The translations under genes and the position numbers were made by a program. From assembly GCA_028622995.1 (NCBI GenBank), contig JAJQJQ010000011.1, positions 2,418,001 through 2,482,000 on the forward strand: 64,000 bases of DNA, read 5' to 3'. A model generated the notes under the pieces. That model was given only the letters and a program-made list of their open reading frames with translations, did no database searches and had not been told where the DNA came from. This document shows positions 33,213 to 45,569 of the stretch, piece after piece (within the stretch, counting starts at the first letter, position 1; the number at the start of each line of letters is the position of its first letter). The DNA is from Panagrolaimus kolymaensis (lineage: Eukaryota; Nematoda; Chromadorea; Rhabditida; Panagrolaimidae).

Positions 33213-33395
33213 AAGTCATTTAGATTTCATTTGTCATCACATCAATAATTTGGAAGCATTCCTTATTTTAAATTTTAGGATAATATAGAAGGAGATGGAG
33301 AAATAGTAATTCAATATGGGGATGGACAAGCTATATTTTGTTATCATTTTGTAGACCAATCTTTGAGTAAGCAAAATAGTATTGAACCAACCGAT

Positions 33396-34583
33396 ATGAA
33401 CGAAGATGAAAGTATGTTTTTATGCAATAGACAAGAAAAGTTTGCTTTCACAGAGAAAGCAATAAGTTTTCTGTGATTCAAAAGTATTGGAAATTTATTA
33501 ATGTATCCATATTTTTTATGCTTTTATTTTTAGGTAATTTTACGATATGCACAATTAAAAGAGGATTGCCTCCAACAATAATAAATTATATTATCTTAGC
33601 AGCAAATAGTGACACAATGAAAAAGTTGTATAAAATATGCAAATATTTTTACAAAAAATCTCCATTTTTAATTACCAAAAGCGTGGAATTTTATACTAAG
33701 ATTTTTATTGATGACCATTTTATTGATGAAAAAGCGTTTGAAAATTATAACAACTTTTGGGTTACAGAAGACTTTGAATGTATTTCTTATGATAAAGTCA
33801 ATCAAATAGTTTCAAAAATAATTCGATGCGATGCTGAGAATATTTGTTTGAGAAATAGTGCTCCATTGTTACAAGAAAATTTCAAGACTTTAACTAAACG
33901 TGGAAAAGTAAAGTATTGTTTTTTGAAAAATACGCTAATAATTAATGAAAGAGGCAACGTTTCATTAGAAAATATTTTGGCTTGCTTATTAAATGTTGAA
34001 AAATTTGGGTATGTTTATTTTTAAAAGCCACTTTTAAAGTAGTTTTAACTCCTCATATCTGCGAAATTTTTGAAATTAGTAAAAAATCAGAAAGTTGAGC
34101 TTTTTTCTGCAAAATGAACTGCATTGACTTGAACTAGAAATATAATCAATACTTTAAGATGATATATGTTAGCGAACGATATTTTTTGTTTAAAACTTTT
34201 TTTCCTTAGATCAATTTATTTTTGCAGTTATTCACCATGTCATGTTACTCCTGAAACATTAAAAAAATTATTATCATTTCCATGGAAAAATAAAATTCAA
34301 GAATTATGGTTGATGGTTATTGATATACCATTCAATGTTACACTGTTTATAAAGTTTTTACAAGCAAGTGAGCAATTTCATTAATTATTTCAAATTAAAA
34401 TTTTAGAAAGCTTTGGCTCCAAGAGCAGAAGTTATTGTACATTTCAAGGATTTTCAAAATGATGAACAATCCCGACTTGTTTTTGTTCGAGCGCTTAAAA
34501 AAGAAATTCATACTTTATGGAAACCAAAAAAAGCTAGACCAACTTTTAAAGTATTAGCAGGAGAAGACTTTGTTAATTACTGA
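33396..34583 (+). CDS. F-box-like gene, copy 2
   Basis: Exons 33396-33411, 33534-34008, 34228-34363 and 34407-34583 keep frame. The protein begins MNEDESNFTICTIKRGLPPTI, then NYIILAANSDTMKKLYKICKYFY, the F-box-like signature shared with copy 1. It ends KVLAGEDFVNY (267 aa). The third intron (34364-34406) is GC-AG: the donor CAA|GCAAGT is needed, because the GT four bases later breaks the frame. No TM segment or signal peptide. The start is uncertain, since the first coding exon would be only 16 bases; an open frame continues upstream to an acceptor at 33279 and could extend the protein. Confidence 0.55.
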
Positions 34584-35193
34584 TTTATTTCCATGGGAAA
34601 TTTTTTTCATGAGACCATTAAATTTATGAAGCATTAAAAAAAGAGTTTAAAAAGTAAAGATTTTACATCATACAATAATGAGGTTGGCTAAAACTTTATT
34701 TTAAAGTTTAAAAGGATTATTTTCTTCTCATCGAGACAAAGATGAAAAGTTTTTATAAACTGTATCATACAATAATAGCTTTATCACCGACATTTGTGTA
34801 AATGGAAGTTTTATATGAGGATCAGAAAAATAAGCTTTTAAAAAGTTCAAAAATAGCCTAAATTTCACAACATTTGATAACGATGTTATTTTCCTTTCCG
34901 TTTTTTTTTAACAAAAACAATATCAAAGGATCAATAAAAAATGATCAAAAGGTTATAAAATCATTCCTCATTTTATTTTATCATTTTTTGTTCTTTTTAT
35001 CTTTGTTACGCAGTTGTTATAAAAACTTTGACATAAAAAACAATAAAAAGATATTTGGTCTAAAAATCGATGATAGACAAAAAAAGTCAAATAAAAAAAA
35101 CAGAATATTAATGTGCGGTGTTTTCTGTTTTAAATAAAAAAAATATTCAAAAAAATTTAAAAATATATTTTTGGTTTTCGGCAATTTTTAAAA
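34584..35193. other. Intergenic upstream of the ABC transporter
   Basis: No gene seen. It contains the second copy of the dispersed repeat (34705-34825) and T-rich sequence. Confidence 0.5.
34705..34825. repeat. Dispersed repeat, copy 2
   Basis: Same orientation and block order as 28285-28400, including AGTTTTTATAAAC, TTTATCACCGACATTTGTG and TTTTATATGAGGATCA. Confidence 0.65.
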
Positions 35194-38100
35194 ATGGTTC
35201 AAGTTTTTGATAGCAATAGCGAAAATAATAATATTGATAAAAAGAAATTAGATGAATATGAAGAAAAACACACGCCGCCTAGGACGTCGAAGCTCGAAAG
35301 ATTTTTCAATATTTTAATGTGCAGGTTTGTTTCTTCCTTTTTTATATCGAAAGATTCTAAAATCTTGGGCAGAGAAAATGATGGCGAGTTAGATTAATAA
35401 TTTCTTTAATATATTTGCAGATGTGATTTAAACAAAGAAACATTGGAAGCTCAACCAGTTAGCTTTAAAGATTTAGTAAAAACTTTCAATTTTTATCTCT
35501 TCACTCACTTTTTCTTTTTAGTTTCGATTTGGTTCAAAAAAAGATAAAATTTCTGTAATAATTGCAATAATATGTGGAACATTTGCTGGAATGTTATATA
35601 ATTTTCCATTTTTTATTGGTGGAAAAGTTGCAACCGCTTTAATTTTATATGGACAAGTAATTTTTTGGATCATGTTTGTTCTAAAAGTTAAAGCATTTTT
35701 AGACATCAGGAAATGATAAAATTCTATCTACGGGACTTCCATGGGTTGGAGTAAATTTTTGTTTAGCTATTTTGGTTTTTATTTTAACTTATTTTCAAAC
35801 ATATTTACTTAAAAAATCTTGTACAAATATAACAACTAATTTGAAGATAAAATTTATTGGATCCTTGCTTCGGCAAGATGCTGTTTGGATGGATGAGCAA
35901 AAGTTTGGTGTTTTAAATGCTCAATTGACAGAGTAAATTTTTTTAGTATTCTGTTCAACCTGAAACAGCTATAGTTATCTCTTTTTTTTAGAAGCATTGA
36001 TATAATTCGCGATGGAATAGGTGAAAAGGTCGCACTCGTAGTTCGTGGAATTAGTTCATTAGTTGGTTGCATAGTTTTTTCAATTTATGTTGATTGGAAA
36101 AGTTTTTTAATTGTATTTGGTTGTGCTCCAATAAGTATTTTTTTAATGTCATTTATGGCTAAAGTATGTTAAGTGGTTGTTGTTGTAGGGTTGATCAAAG
36201 TATCGCCCAACAAAATAAAAAGATCAAAAATGCAATTTATCATCACACCATTTTTTTAGCTGATAAGCATTTCTGCAAAAAAGCAACTTCCTTATTCAGA
36301 AAAAGCTTCATCAATCCTTCAAGAAGCTTTGATAAATGTTAAAACCGTTCAATGTTGTAATGGTGAAAATGAAATGGTTCAGAGATATCGAGAAATCCTA
36401 AAAAAGGGTCGAGGTTATGCAGTTTTAAATTTCGTGTGGAATGGATTTTTTGATGGTACAACTTTTTTATTACTTTACATTTTCTTTGGTTCAACTTTTT
36501 AGTAAGCTTTTTTTCTTGTGATACAAGCAGCGATTGAATATTCACTTTTGCATAAATAACGATTTTAAATTTTTAGTTATGGAGCGGTTGCATATTTTAA
36601 AGGAGAAATTTCATCTCCAGGTGATGTATTTATTATTCCCAATTCATTTTTTGGAGCCGCATATGTTATGGCCATTGTATCACCTCATTTTGTTGCAATA
36701 TTAAAAGCACGAATTGCTGCCGCAATAATTTATGCTAAAATTGATCGGGTATTATATAGTCTCATCAAAACATTATTTAAATGATTAAATTTAAATTACT
36801 TTAGGAACCTGTTTCATGTTCGAATGGAAGTGAACTATTTCAAAATTTACACGAAGGCACTATAAGTTTTAAGGATGTTCGGTTTTCATATAAAAATGGT
36901 CATCAAGTGTTAAAGGGGTTAACTTTTGATGTAACTGAAAACGCTACAACTGCTTTAGTTGGACATTCAGGTTGTGGAAAAAGTACCTGCGTAAGCTTAC
37001 CAATGACAGCTTTAACTTTTTATAAAAGCTAGGGTTTGTTTTAGATTGGTCTTTTAACGCGTTTGTATGATTGTGATTCGGGTAAAATTACTATTGATGG
37101 AATTGATATTAAACAAGGCACAATTCCGGCATTGAGAAAAATTATTGGGATAGTTAGACAAGAACCTGTTTTATTTTCGGGGACCATTACTGACAATATT
37201 CGATTGGGAGATGAAACCATTACAAATGATGGAATTCGTAAAGCATGCAAAATAGCAAACGCTCATGATTTCATTGAAAAATTAGCTGAAGTAAGAACTC
37301 TTCTGAAATCAAAATAAAAAATAATGCAAATCAAAACTTTAGGGTTATGATACTCTCATTGGTTCGGGAGCTGTTCAGTTATCAGGTGGACAGAAGCAGC
37401 GAATTGCAATTGCAAGGCAAGCAAGATTTTTATTTTTTTATGTTGAGAAAATATAAAAAAATAATTTTTGTAGAGCAATAGTAAACAATCCTAAAATTTT
37501 ATTACTCGATGAAGCTACTTCCGCATTGGATGGCCATAGTGAAGTCTTAGTTCAAATGGCTTTAAAAGCAGCAACTACAGGTCGAACAACCATTGTTATT
37601 GCTCATCGACTTTCAACTTTGCGTGATGCTAGTAAAATTGTTGTAATAAATGATGGAAAAGTTTTCGAAGAAGGTCGAGATAATGAAATAATTCTTTAAT
37701 TAGTTTAATAAAAAAAATATTTTAGGCACACATTTGGATTTAAAAGAAAAGGGTGGACTTTATGCTCAACTTGTAAAAGCACAAGAATTTAAAGAAAAAA
37801 CACAAACTGTGAAAGATCATGAAAAAGAAGAACTGGAGTTTCGTCGGAGACGATCGATTTCGTTTTCAGGGTATTTTTTAAAAAAATTTTGAGATTAAAT
37901 TGGTCATACTTTAGAATCAAACCCGTTGAAGAATTTATTCCACAAGGAAGCATACGTACTGGTGGACCTCAAGTAAAATTTCAAAACTAAAGTTATGACT
38001 TTTATCCGTTTTTATAGGCGAGTCTTACAACCACTGATATTCACAGTTATCCCACGGATTCCCCTAATTCACAAGAACATGGCTTGCTTCTTATTTACAA

Positions 38101-40132
38101 AAATTGTCAACGTCAAAAATTAAAACTTATAATCGCAACCATTGGTTCCATTATTCGTGGATTAGAGCTTCCATTATTTGTATTTTCTCTTAATTATGCT
38201 TTCACGGCTCTTGGAGATAAAAGTGATTGGACAAGTTATAAAGCGTCTATGTTAACCTTCCTTTTTTGGTCACTTGCACTTGGAATCTATTCATTCTGGT
38301 CCATTTTTGTTCCTGTAAGTTTAAGTCCCTTTCGTCGAAGTTTTGAATTAAACCCCTTAAAATTTTAGACATCCTTTTATGGTTGGGCTGCGGTAGAAAT
38401 AGTTGATGCAATTAAAATTCGTTCATTATCAACTTTTTTGAGAAAAGAAGCAGCATTTTTTGATCAAAAAGAAACCAGCAATGCAAAATTATTATCCAAA
38501 ATAAATTCTGATGCGCCTCAAATAAGCTCGGTAAGCATCAATATTGTTAAAGGTTATGGTAATTGATTAATATTTTTAGGCTTTGGATAATCGAATGGTT
38601 CATTTTGTTAATAATTCTCTTGCTTTGGTAGTTTTATTAATTCAAGGAGCAATTTATTGTTGGCAAGTAGTTTTAATTGGGTTCATTGGAATTTTAATAA
38701 TGATGGGAACCATGACTTATTTCGGGAGACGATCTCATAAAAAGGGAAATAAAACTTCACAATTGGATGAATCAGCTAATGTAAGGGTTTTTTTAGGCAT
38801 TTGTCGTCTCCTCTACCTTAAAAATTTCAAAATCATTGCGAGTCATTACTGTAATATCTGTTTTCAGCTATCAGTTGAAATAATAGAAAATATTCGAACT
38901 ATTCAATTGTTAAGTCGTGAAAGTTACTTTTTATCAAGATTTAGTTCAGCTGTAGAGAAAATTCGAAATGAATCCGTCAAAGCTTCTAAATTGGATGCGG
39001 TAGTTTTGGCCGTGCCCATGGCATCTTGTTTTGCTTGCGACTTTATTACATATGGAGTTGGCATCGCTCTAATTTATGGTGGTTATGCATCATCGAATGG
39101 AGTGTTTATTGCCGCTATGAATGTAAGCATGACATCATGGGCAATGCAATTTGCTTCATGGTCCCTTGTTGATATCTTTCATGCGAAACCCGCAGCCGAA
39201 TCTTTGATTCCATTGATCGATAAAAACATTGATGATGATGGAATTTTAAATGACGAAGCAAGCAATAAAGGAATTGAAAAGCAAATCGATGGGAAGATTG
39301 AAGTTAAAAATGTTAATTTTGCATATCCAGCAAGACCTGATTTAAAAGTTGCAAATGTATTAAATTTAAAAGCAGAAGTTGCAAAAACTATCGCTTTAGT
39401 TGGTCCTTCTGGAGGTGGTAAAAGCACCATTATTCAATTACTTGAACGGTTTTATCTTCCGCAAAGTGGAAGCATTGTAAGTTAAAATAATTGAACATTT
39501 TTCTATTGTTCCAAATTGATGAGAACCCTTTCAGACTATTGATAACATTGATATTGGTTTATTCAATCTTCAAAATTTACGAGGACAAATGGCTTTAGTT
39601 GGTCAAGAACCTGTGCTTTTTTCAGGCACAATTATTCAAAATATTTCATTGGGAATTCCAAATTTGAGTATAGAAAAAGTTAAAGAAGCTTGTCGAATTG
39701 CAAATGCTTCAAAGTTTATAGAAAGCTTGCCATTAGTAATTTAATTATTTTAGGCTAACAACATTTTGATTACTATTATTTTAGGGTTATGAAACAGAAG
39801 TGGGTGAAAAGGGTTCACTTCTTAGTGGTGGACAAAAGCAGCGAATTGCAATTGCTCGAAGTATTGCACGAAAACCAAAAATTTTGTTACTCGATGAAGC
39901 AACAAGTGCTTTAGATTCAGAGAGTGAACGATCGGTCCAAGAAGCCCTTGAAGCTGCAAGCGAATCTCGAACTTGTATTACAATTGCTCATCGCCTTTCA
40001 TCAATTCAAAATGCAAATAAAATTTATTTTATTGAAGGCGGACGTGTGGTTGAAGCGGGAACTCATGAAGAGTTAATTGAAGCTGCTGGAAGATATGCTG
40101 ATTTGGTTAAGAAACAAGAGCTTAATAGTTAA
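35194..40132 (+). CDS. ABCB full transporter (P-glycoprotein family)
   Basis: Nineteen exons join into one protein with the order TMD1-NBD1-TMD2-NBD2. P-glycoproteins export hydrophobic compounds across the plasma membrane using ATP. TMD1 spans include [17 protein letters not shown] and [18 protein letters not shown]1 has Walker [10 protein letters not shown]-loop RQEPVLFSG, signature [12 protein letters not shown], Walker [13 protein letters not shown] and the H-loop IAHRLS. TMD2 starts near [19 protein letters not shown]2 has [46 protein letters not shown] and IAHRLSS, and the protein ends KKQELNS. All catalytic motifs are intact. The intron inside the first signature region (37417-37473) is GC-AG, with donor CAAG|GCAAGC. 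The N-terminus has an acidic/basic cytosolic leader. It converges on TELO2 with 181 bp between stops. Confidence 0.95.
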
Positions 40133-40313
40133 AGTAAAAAGTGTATTTAGTTTATACTTTTGCAATGAATGATATACTTTTTTTATATAAAATACTCATA
40201 ATTAGCTAATTTTACTCTGCCAACTCCCGTAAAAAAACTATGTATGCACAAAACAAATAATTTCAATAACAACAACATAACATTTATTTACATACAAAAA
40301 ATATACAAAAATT

Positions 40314-42808
40314 TCAATAATTTTCAAAATCATCATTAACAATATTAACCATATGAATCAGTAAACCCGCAGTGTTATCAATAACATCACGAAGTCGAGG
40401 ATAGGCATTACAAACATCAGATTCCTTCAAAGCCACAATATATTCAATCCAATCACAAACATCTTCACCGAAAATTTCAAAGAACACTGTAGGTTCCATA
40501 GCTTGAACGATAGCGCTATAACAGAAAACAATGGATTCAATGACATCTTCACTTTCAATTCTTTTAACTTTTTCGATAAACAGTAGCAAATTTTGTGACA
40601 TTGGAACAATTGTTGGAGCATTAGCAGCAAAGCCAACCAAAATACCAGCAGTTGAAAGAATTCTTGCGAGAAATACAGCATCGTCTTTTTTCTAAAAATT
40701 AACAAAATAAACTTTGTAACAATCTTCAATAATCATACCGTAAAATCTAAATGTAATCCTTCCACTTCTTCTTGAATTAACGGATAAACAAATTGTGGAG
40801 CATATTCAAGATACATATTCTTCTTTTCTGCTACTTTTTCATCTTTCAGAAGTGATTGTGAAGCACTCAATAGTTTTCCAATTCTTTCTTCGCCATGTAC
40901 AGTAATCTTCTCAAACTTTTCAAATGCTGTTTGTTTTTGATATTCATGCATTTCTTCTTCAGCTTCTTTGGTTGCTTCTTCCTGAAACATAAAAGCTATA
41001 AAAAGAAGACGTTAAAAAAACATACAAGTCCCTTTCCAGATGAAATATAATTTGCGGCTCCAATCATAGCTTTCAAAACAAAATAACGATCTGTCATTGC
41101 ACAATCAGGTGAAAGAATTAAACGAACAGCATAAGAGATTAATTCAGGACGTCGAGAAAAGATTAGTTCAAGGATTTTTTGCCGGTGTTGCTAAAAAAAG
41201 AAAGTTGTAAGTTCTAAATATGTAAACAAAACCTTGCTTTAGATTACGGTAAGCTCGTCGTAAAAAAAAGCATTCAAGTTTGATAAAAAAAACTTACCTC
41301 AAAATGTGGAAGATTAAACCTGTTATCTAAATTGATAATTCGAGTAACTAAGTGTGAAGAAATTTCATGAACAGGACTATTTGGAAGATATTCCAGGAGA
41401 TCATGTAAGCCAGAAAAGAATTTCTTAACATCATTTTTTTCTGTAAGTTTGTCAATCAATAATGGAATTTGATTTGTTTTATGTCGAGTTTTGGCTGCAT
41501 AATCGTTCAATTCTGATAAATAAGCCTAAAAAATTATAATGTTACATATTTTAATCGATAAAGGCATTTATTACTTCATCAGCTTCAGCTTCGTCATCAT
41601 CACTATCCAATATAGTTTTAGCATGAAGTGGTCCTTTCTTTGGTATTTCTTTTTTTGGAACAAGTGGTTTTAATGCTTCAGGAATTTCTCCATTTTCAAG
41701 CGGTTCCAAGATAATTGTTTTGATTTCATGAAGCATTGGATCATTTTCATCATATTCAAAAATAAGTTTATCTTTTCCATTAATTGGAAACAATTTGATT
41801 AACGTTTCTCCAATATACATCCCAAGTTGCCTTCTTGACGAATCTAAAATGATAAACATGAAAATTTACTTGAAGAAAAAAATCGTAAACATACCACCCA
41901 AGTGTAAATAATTTGCAATTGAAATAGCGACAAATTCAGTAACACATTTGCTTGCTTCTTCTTTTCGTTCAGGTGGAATAACTTTGGCTAAATCAACGGT
42001 AGTAATTGCTGTTTGTTTTTGTTGTTCAAAATCATTAAACGTATTTTTGCTTTGAAGATAAAAATATTCTGTTGTTTTTGCCAAACATTGAAGAAGAATT
42101 TCAGGTGCAACAGAAGCCAAATAACCAGCAATTAGATATGAATGTCGTTTGCAAGAACTTGGAGATTGAATTCGGCGAACTAATACGGTTTCTGTCAAGA
42201 ATTTCTGGAACTTTAAGTTGAAGCAGATAGCATCACCAAAAATTACCTAAAAATTTGTAGTGTTGTAAATCATGGTGTCGTATTGTTGCAAAATAAAAAA
42301 GATTCCAATAACATTACAATCTCATAAAAGAGAGGTGAGAGCAAAAGATTACCGTTAAATGGCTTGGCTTCTCTACGACATTCATAATTTGGACAATAAA
42401 ATATTCACATTGAGGAAAATTCAAACCAGAGCGCATCATCGATTGCCAAATTTCAGCTTTATCTTTGATTATAGACGACGTCATCATCATCTAAAAAGTT
42501 AATATTAATAATGCAACAAAAAAAATCTTGTGATGTTTATGATAGATTTGATAGCAACGCCGAATCACAGTTACTTACGCGTTGTTGCATTTTTAAAGCG
42601 TTGTGATATTTATTATGAAGTTTTTGTAATTTTACGAAAGTGATTTTTAGCGCAGAAAGAAGCTGTTTTGCAACGATTGTACGTGGCTCGTATTTAAAAA
42701 AGGTTGAAAAAAAATGCAAACCTAATTGAAGAAAAGTCACTATGGTATTCAACAGATCACACTTCTCAAAAATATTATAAAATGTTTCCAAACATTTAAT
42801 TGAACATA
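40314..42808 (-). CDS. clk-2: TELO2/CLK-2 homologue (TTT complex subunit)
   Basis: Eight coding segments join in frame: 42808-42579, 42490-42353, 42246-41895, 41843-41575, 41525-41298, 41190-41026, 40981-40739 and 40691-40314. TELO2 is the HEAT-repeat scaffold of the TTI1-TTI2 complex that stabilises PIKK kinases with HSP90. Diagnostic parts are RRIQSPSSCKRHSYLIAGYL, RRQLGMYIGETLIKLF, the acidic linker ILDSDDDEAEADE, and YLPNSPVHEISSHLV...LDNRF...LSPDCAMTDRYFVL in the conserved Telomere_reg-2 C-terminal domain. The N-terminus is unresolved: the first segment follows a TTTGTAG acceptor at 42809 but has no in-frame ATG before KMQQR or the MMM at 42490. It lies 90 bp downstream of the ITPase stop on the same strand, so it may be an operon partner made by spliced-leader trans-splicing. 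Confidence 0.85.
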
Positions 42809-42897
42809 CTACAAATTAAAAATATAAATAACTTTATTAACAAAAACATAGAAATTATAAATCAAAAATATCAACAAAGTTTCACCATAAAAGTTTA

Positions 42898-43583
42898 TTA
42901 ATCTTCACGTTCTTTAGCTTTAACCAAATTTTGGCATAAATTTAATAAAGCATGGGCGCGATGACTCAAATTTCCTTTTTCTTCCATTGACATATCCCCA
43001 AAAGCCTTTCCAGAACCAAATGGAAAGAGTACAGGGTCAAAACCAAAGCCTTTGTAAACGCCATCTTCGCGATGTTTCAAAGTTCCTTCAACAAATCCAT
43101 AACCAAATACAGGTTTAGCTTCACGGTTTTCTAAATATCCAAGGGAGCAAATTGCTTTTGCTTTCATTTTGTCATGATTAACTTTTTTCACCAAATCGAC
43201 AATTCCATCAGGTTTAAAACTCTGAAGAAATTCTTTTACGTATGGCCCTGGCCATCCATTTAATGCTTCAACTTCTAAAGCTGTATCGTCAACAAGAATA
43301 GGAAAGAGAGATGAAAGCTTTCGAGCTTCTTCAATTTTAGCTTCAATTATTTCTTGGACCGTTCCTTGGATTTCGGGAATTTCAAGCGAATGTTGTTCCA
43401 TTTGAAAAAGTATAAAGTTAATGTAAGCTTTGCGATTAAAAAACCTACTGAAAATGTTTTGCGTCCAAGAAATTGCATTTCTTTAAATTTGTTTGCATTT
43501 GACGTTGCAAAATAAACATGAAATGGTTTATCAGCAAATTTTGCAATTTCTTCCGTAAACCGTCGCATTTTGTTTTCTTCCAT
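42898..43583 (-). CDS. Inosine triphosphate pyrophosphatase (ITPA/HAM1)
   Basis: Hydrolyses ITP, dITP and XTP to monophosphates, keeping deaminated purines out of nucleic acids; cytosolic. Exon 1 (43583-43449) encodes VYFATSNANKFKEMQFLG, the HAM1 nucleotide-binding start. Exon 2 (43401-42898) encodes LEIPEIQGTVQEIIEAK, ILVDDTALEVEALNGWPGPYVKEF (the SFEAL-like and D-rich site), GYGFVEGTL, FGFDPVLFPFGSGKAFGDM and the SHRAHAL C-terminal motif. Together they give 212 aa, close to the family's about 190-200. The 47-bp intron has a normal GTAGG donor but ends TTTTTCAA before ATGGAACAA: no AG is available at the in-frame position. The start ATG follows TTTTTAG-CA, a trans-splice-like acceptor at 43592-43586. 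Confidence 0.88.
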
Positions 43584-43735
43584 TGCTAAAAAGAAGAATC
43601 AACATCCGAAGCAACAAAAAAAAACATTCAAAGATAATTTAAGATTATAACTGCTAAATATAAAGTAAAGGTGATGTTTTTAATTAAATTTTGGGCAATA
43701 ATGGTTAAGACAACGGGAGTGTTTTGAAATAACCC

Positions 43736-43870
43736 TTAAAGGGCCCTGTTTATTTCATCTTTTTTTCAAACACGCGGCTGGATATTCGACCCCGCAAAGT
43801 GTGGGCGCTTGTGGGGACGAATATCCAGCCGCGTGTTTGAAAAAAAGATGAAATGAATATGGTCCTTTAA
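43736..43870. repeat. TTAA-bounded hairpin element (135 bp)
   Basis: TTAA-AGGGCCCTGTTTATTTCATC at the left pairs with GATGAAATGAATATGGTCCT-TTAA at the right. The inner arms (TTTTTTTCAAACACGCGGCTGG...) are perfect around a GC-rich loop of about 29 bp. The terminal TTAAAGG and the overall form match the hairpin at 10827-11063. It sits about 150 bp upstream of the ITPase ATG. Confidence 0.85.
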
Positions 43871-44043
43871 TCAAGTACGCGAATCTCGTTTATGTTAATA
43901 CGATATAATGTGCATCCAACTTTGAAACAAAAACACATATAAAATCTAAAACTTTATTCATTGACATCTAATACTACAAACAAAATTAACATAATAAGTA
44001 CCTAACAAATAAAGACAGAAAGAAAATGAGACGAAAAATTTCG

Positions 44044-45527
44044 CTATAGAAAATTGAGCCCAGCGCCAAATTGTATTCCAGGAGCTATTGAATCACCTGG
44101 TGTGTATCTTAGTGGTAAAACATAATTGAGTTCAAATCTAACTAAATTTTTAAAAACAACAGCTATTCCAAGACCAGCAGATACACGAGGAGTTTCGATG
44201 ATGTCTTTTATCCAACTTGATGATCTCAATGATGATACAGTTCCAGCGGTCATAAATCCATGAAGATAAACCTAAAAAAAACAAGTATTAATAGTTTAAA
44301 TATTGTAAAATGACAAACCATATCAGCAGGTACTAAAGGTCGATAAATATGAGCTCCAATAGCAAAAGCGGCACCACCACCGAGAGCAGTCTTACGACTT
44401 TGAGGACCAATAGATCGAATATCAAAACCACGAAGATCATGAGGTCCACCAAGATATGCTCTATCCAAAAGATGAAGAGTCTTTCCCGCCATTGGTTGAA
44501 TTAAGTTGCATTGAAATGAAGCACTGACGAATGATCCAAGAATAAAAGGTGCGGCTGCTTGAAGATCAATTTGATGTCGCATAAATGAAGCATCACCGAT
44601 AAGACCAGCATGTTCTTGAATAAGATTAGTATAATAGCCCTTTGTTGGAAGAATTGAACGATCCCTTGCATCAACGCCAACACTATTCTCCACTGAAAAC
44701 TTTGATGAATGTCCGGCGTGCTCTCGTATAGCGAAAGGACAATTTGTTGAAGGATAAAAAGTTCTCCAAAGCTGAAAAAGATTTTATATAAATATGAATA
44801 AAATGACTTTTCTCACATTATTAAGTTTCAATGAATGTTTGACTTTGTTATTAAAAAGTTGGCCATTGTATCTCAAAATTAAACCATTTTCACCAAATTC
44901 AGCTTTGTTCCATCGTAAAAATTCAGACGAGCGATAAAGTGAAGCTCCAACATTAGTATACCTTTGCCATCCAAGAAATGGTTTATTCATAGATAAATTG
45001 AAACTATGACCACCTCTAATAGTTTTTGAATATGAAGCATCGATAGACTCACCACAACCATTAAAACTCTAAAATAATTCGATCATTACTTTCCAAATGA
45101 GTGTGAATCATACTTGTCTGCCTCCAGTTAAACATGCATCAGCATCACCTTGAGTCGTCATACCAAGTTTAGCACCAAGAGAAAAAGCTGTAGGTTCTTT
45201 AACAACAAAATTAATAACATAACTATCATTTGAAGCTAGATCGGTATCAATTAGCGGTGTAACTGCTTCAAATAATCCAACTTCCTATAAAAATAATATT
45301 ATTTGTTAAATTTTTATGCACTTTTAATAACTTACTTGCATATGTTTAGCGGCCAAAAATGATTTTTTAACAAGTTCATCGACATTTTTTGAATTATATA
45401 GTTCGTTAATTTCTCTTACAATTGCATCAGGTTTAGTTTTGGCGACTCCATGAAATTGAACAGCAGAAACAAGACTTGGTGCAGCTTCACATTTACCATA
45501 TATAGATTCGGCACGATGAAAGCTCAT
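44044..45527 (-). CDS. SAM50/Tob55 outer mitochondrial membrane beta-barrel protein
   Basis: Five exons (45527-45336, 45284-45114, 45068-44817, 44771-44319, 44271-44044), all in phase 0, give 431 aa. SAM50 is the Omp85-family channel that inserts beta-barrel proteins into the mitochondrial outer membrane. The N-terminal about 90 residues form a POTRA-like domain (VSAVQFHGVAKTKPDAIVREI...KHMQEVGLFEAVTPLIDT). The barrel follows with alternating strands (NDSYVINFVVKEPTAFSLGAK). RAYLGGPHDLRGF is the conserved loop-6 region (the RGF of Omp85 proteins). The protein ends FGAGLNFL with an aromatic/hydrophobic last strand. A trans-splice-like TTTTTTAG acceptor lies about 40 bp before the ATG. No irregularity seen. 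Confidence 0.93.
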
Positions 45528-45569
45528 TGAAATTATTAAACTTGGCAGAGATTGAAGATGAATGAGGCT

